A stretch of DNA of 64,000 bases, from contig NZ_JYNQ01000001.1 in the NCBI RefSeq assembly GCF_000934685.1, positions 1,600,501 to 1,664,500 of the forward strand, read 5' to 3'. A program made the position numbers and the translations under genes. Origin of the DNA: Lacinutrix sp. Hel_I_90 (GTDB lineage: Bacteria > Bacteroidota > Bacteroidia > Flavobacteriales > Flavobacteriaceae). The notes under the pieces were generated by a model that did not search any database, was not told the DNA's origin, and was given only the letters and a program-made list of their open reading frames with translations. Positions 62,185-64,000 of this stretch are shown here, one piece after another. How positions within the stretch are numbered: the first letter of the stretch is position 1; each line of letters begins with the position of its first letter.

Positions 62185-62702
62185 TATTCAGCTTTAAACC
62201 AACCTGAATACTTCACATAATTCTCAGCAATTCTATTAATTTCACCGTTTATTAACTCCTCACTAATATCTTTTACCTTTTTCGCAGGAACACCAGCATA
62301 AATACTTCCAGATGCTACTCTCGTATTTTGCGTCACTACCGCGCCAGCAGCTATAATACTATTGCTTTCCACAATACAATTATCCATCACAATACTTCCC
62401 ATACCAATAAGCACATTATCGTGAATAGTACACCCGTGTACAATAGCATTATGCCCAATGGAGACATTATTTCCAATTACCGTTGGGTATTTTTGATAGG
62501 TACAATGCACCACTGCTCCATCTTGCACATTGACCTTATTTCCTAATCTTATGTAATTAACGTCACCTCGTAAAACAGCATTAAACCAAATACTACATTG
62601 GTTTCCTACTTCTACATCGCCAACAATGGTAGCATTTTCTGCGATGTAACAATCTTCTGGTAATTTTGGTGATTTTCCGTTTACTGGTTTTATTATTGGC
62701 AT
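62184..62702 (-). CDS. Gamma carbonic anhydrase family protein
   Basis: 172 residues forming a left-handed beta helix of hexapeptide repeats (IGNNVSIGHNAIVHG, VLIGMGSIVMDNCIVES, SIIAAGAVVTQNTRV). Three His that could bind zinc between subunits occur in VVHCTYQ, SIGHNA and IVHGCT, as in YrdA/PaaY-like members. Carbonic anhydrase activity is demonstrated only for some family members, so the enzyme call is provisional. It is followed downstream by a repeat fragment and faces murI. The 170-nt gap upstream holds nothing I recognise. Confidence 0.9.
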   Translation of the reverse strand: MPIIKPVNGKSPKLPEDCYIAENATIVGDVEVGNQCSIWFNAVLRGDVNYIRLGNKVNVQDGAVVHCTYQKYPTVIGNNVSIGHNAIVHGCTIHDNVLIGMGSIVMDNCIVESNSIIAAGAVVTQNTRVASGSIYAGVPAKKVKDISEELINGEINRIAENYVKYSGWFKAE

Positions 62703-62872
62703 AGTCTTTCTTTAAAAAAGGAGACTCATACCTTTGGTTGTTGAGTTTCCTTTAGAGTTAAATTATTTTCAATTTTTTTACCACGGGCTTTGCTTGTGGT
62801 ACATATTATATAGAGGAATTCCTTTTTAATAATTCATTCATGACCTCTCTGTCTATAGCAGACATTTATTAG

Positions 62873-63610
62873 TTACTTAAAATAAGATAAGAGTTCAGAT
62901 TTTTTGGAGGGTGAGACCATGACTTCTTTTCCATTACTTAAAATGACGCTTCCTCCTTTACCTTTAACATACTTAACCACCTCATTGACATTGACGAGGT
63001 AACTTTTGTGAATCCGCGCAAAGTTTGAATCTTGTAGTGCCTCTTCAAAATACTTGAGTGTCTTACTAACGACTTTCTTTTTGTTATTATTGAGATAGAT
63101 TTCGGTATAATTATCATCTGCTTTACAGAATAATATATCTGCTGTACTAATCACTTCAAAACCATCTTGCTGAGGAATGGTTATTTTTCCATCAATATTA
63201 TTTGTGGTATTAGGCACTAACACCTGATCTTGCAATGCATCTTCTTTTGTTTTTATTTCAACGACATAGTCAACCGCTTTAATTAACTCGTCAATATCAA
63301 TTGGCTTCATTAAATAATAAGAGGCATGGGCATTTAAAGCATCAAGGGCATAATGGTTATAAGCGGTAACGAAAACAGTTTCGAAATGACGATCGCCTAC
63401 TTTATCTAATAAATCGAACGCATTGCCATAAGGCATTTCTACATCTAGGAACACCAAATCCAGTTCTTGAGTTCTTATTAATTCTAGAGCCTCATTTATG
63501 TTAGATGCTTCTCCTACAATGTCAACATTGGGACAGTATTTATTGAGATAGTTTTTTAAGATTTCTCTACTGGTTTCTTCGTCTTCTACTAGTATTGATT
63601 TTAGTTTCAT
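62873..63610 (-). CDS. LytTR-family response regulator
   Basis: 245 residues. Receiver domain (~3-120) with ILVEDEE, phospho-acceptor Asp56 in LVFLDVEMP, and MKPIDIDEL at its end. The C-terminal LytTR DNA-binding domain (~150-243) shows DILFCKADDNYTEIYL, KTLKYFEEAL, FARIHKSYLVNVNEVVKYVKGKGG. Such regulators bind direct repeats upstream of targets. Its partner is the histidine kinase gene just upstream on the same strand, truncated by the window edge. Target genes unknown. Confidence 0.95.
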   Translation of the reverse strand: MKLKSILVEDEETSREILKNYLNKYCPNVDIVGEASNINEALELIRTQELDLVFLDVEMPYGNAFDLLDKVGDRHFETVFVTAYNHYALDALNAHASYYLMKPIDIDELIKAVDYVVEIKTKEDALQDQVLVPNTTNNIDGKITIPQQDGFEVISTADILFCKADDNYTEIYLNNNKKKVVSKTLKYFEEALQDSNFARIHKSYLVNVNEVVKYVKGKGGSVILSNGKEVMVSPSKKSELLSYFK

Positions 63611-63671
63611 TTGTTTTTTATGAGTTGGAAGCTTAGCCTTTAAAGCTTGAAATTTCTGGTTTAATCCTTTT

Positions 63672-64000
63672 TTAATCGCGTCTCAAAGTTACGACAACCT
63701 TTGTTCCTGTATCACCTTCTACTTGGTAATCGTCAATAAAGACGTCAACCTTATCTTTATACATTTCATTTAAAATAGACACCCGTTTTTTAATATTGCC
63801 CATGCCTTTAGAGTTTTGCTTTTGTTGATTTTCGGTTTTTAAAGCCTGTGATTTTTCGCGTCCAATACCATTATCTGCAATGGTAATAGAAATCTCATCT
63901 TTAGCAGTTTTAGTTATTGAAATGTCTAAAAACCCTTTTTCTTTTTTATAACGTAAGCCGTGCCAAACCGCATTCTCTATATATGGTTGTAACAACATGG
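63672..64000 (-). CDS. LytS/YehU-type sensor histidine kinase, C-terminal part
   Basis: Truncated at the window end: no stop lies upstream of the first visible residues, so the Met at 63998 is internal. The visible 108 residues are the ATPase domain: LLLQPYIENAVWHGL (N box), ISITIADNGIGRE (G1 box), and SKGMGNIKKRVSIL (G2 box), typical of the His_kinase/HATPase pairs of the LytS group. Its gene precedes the LytTR regulator by 61 nt, so the two form a two-component system. Sensor domain unseen. Confidence 0.88.
   Translation of the reverse strand, partial: MLLQPYIENAVWHGLRYKKEKGFLDISITKTAKDEISITIADNGIGREKSQALKTENQQKQNSKGMGNIKKRVSILNEMYKDKVDVFIDDYQVEGDTGTKVVVTLRRD

Noticed and set aside
1-64000. 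CRISPR array, insertion sequence or integron
   Set aside because: No regularly spaced direct repeats, transposase or integrase was seen anywhere in the window; the dispersed repeats found are not evenly spaced.

Overview
The window is AT-rich, densely packed bacterial chromosome from a member of the Bacteroidota, most likely a marine Flavobacteriaceae. The signs are: a PorP/SprF-type type IX secretion protein; a FolK-deoxynucleoside kinase fusion; the CBS/nadK/DUF6089/uppS/bamA/ompH/ompH/murI block; a DUF1573 protein; many SPII lipoproteins; weak or absent Shine-Dalgarno sequences; several TTG/GTG starts; and promoters of the Bacteroidota type (TTG, 19-23 nt, then TAnnTTTG). The genus is not determined. 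There is no prophage, CRISPR array or insertion sequence, so this is largely core genome.

Layout. 0-8.9 kb: the end of an HlyD-type adaptor, valS, a DUF1573 protein, a double-retropepsin/PDZ protein, a PLP aminotransferase overlapping murB, and an ECF sigma/anti-sigma pair. 9-12.2 kb: a small Cys-rich membrane protein, a GT2 glycosyltransferase, a second ECF sigma factor and an Nramp-like transporter without the usual metal motif. 12.2-20.1 kb: lipA-gapA, a TPR hybrid histidine kinase, lpxK, a Nif3-like gene with a CT398-like coiled-coil gene, and a lipoprotein MsrA. 20.2-22.2 kb: a methyltransferase, a DUF6503-like lipoprotein and a YjdI-CDGSH iron-sulfur protein.

22.3-30.9 kb is a kynurenine catabolic cluster. 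It holds kynureninase, kynurenine 3-monooxygenase, a RidA-type protein (probable 2-aminomuconate deaminase), a 2-aminomuconic-semialdehyde-type dehydrogenase, an atypical SDR, 3-hydroxyanthranilate dioxygenase and an ACMSD-type decarboxylase, followed by an O-methyltransferase. Together these would take kynurenine to 2-aminomuconate and beyond. Tryptophan dioxygenase, formamidase and the lower meta-cleavage enzymes are not in the window. Almost every gap between these genes contains a short dispersed repeat or hairpin. Two of the repeats are homologous over about 135 bp and end exactly 11 nt before the next start codon.

30.9-45.4 kb: dodecin, a three-domain Nfu protein, PorP/SprF, tRNA-Leu and tRNA-Gly, mutS, a TrmH-type methyltransferase, a lipoprotein, folK-dNK, a queuosine precursor transporter, an AsmA-like protein, rpsU, a DUF2797 protein and a GH3 protein. 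45.7-53.7 kb: an OmpA/PD40 protein, a GNAT enzyme, the tig-clpP-clpX proteostasis group, a small membrane protein, an alpha/beta hydrolase and pdxJ. 53.8-62.1 kb is the envelope-biogenesis block, from a CBS protein and nadK through uppS, bamA and two ompH genes to murI. The window ends with a gamma-carbonic-anhydrase-like protein and a LytTR response regulator with its truncated sensor kinase.
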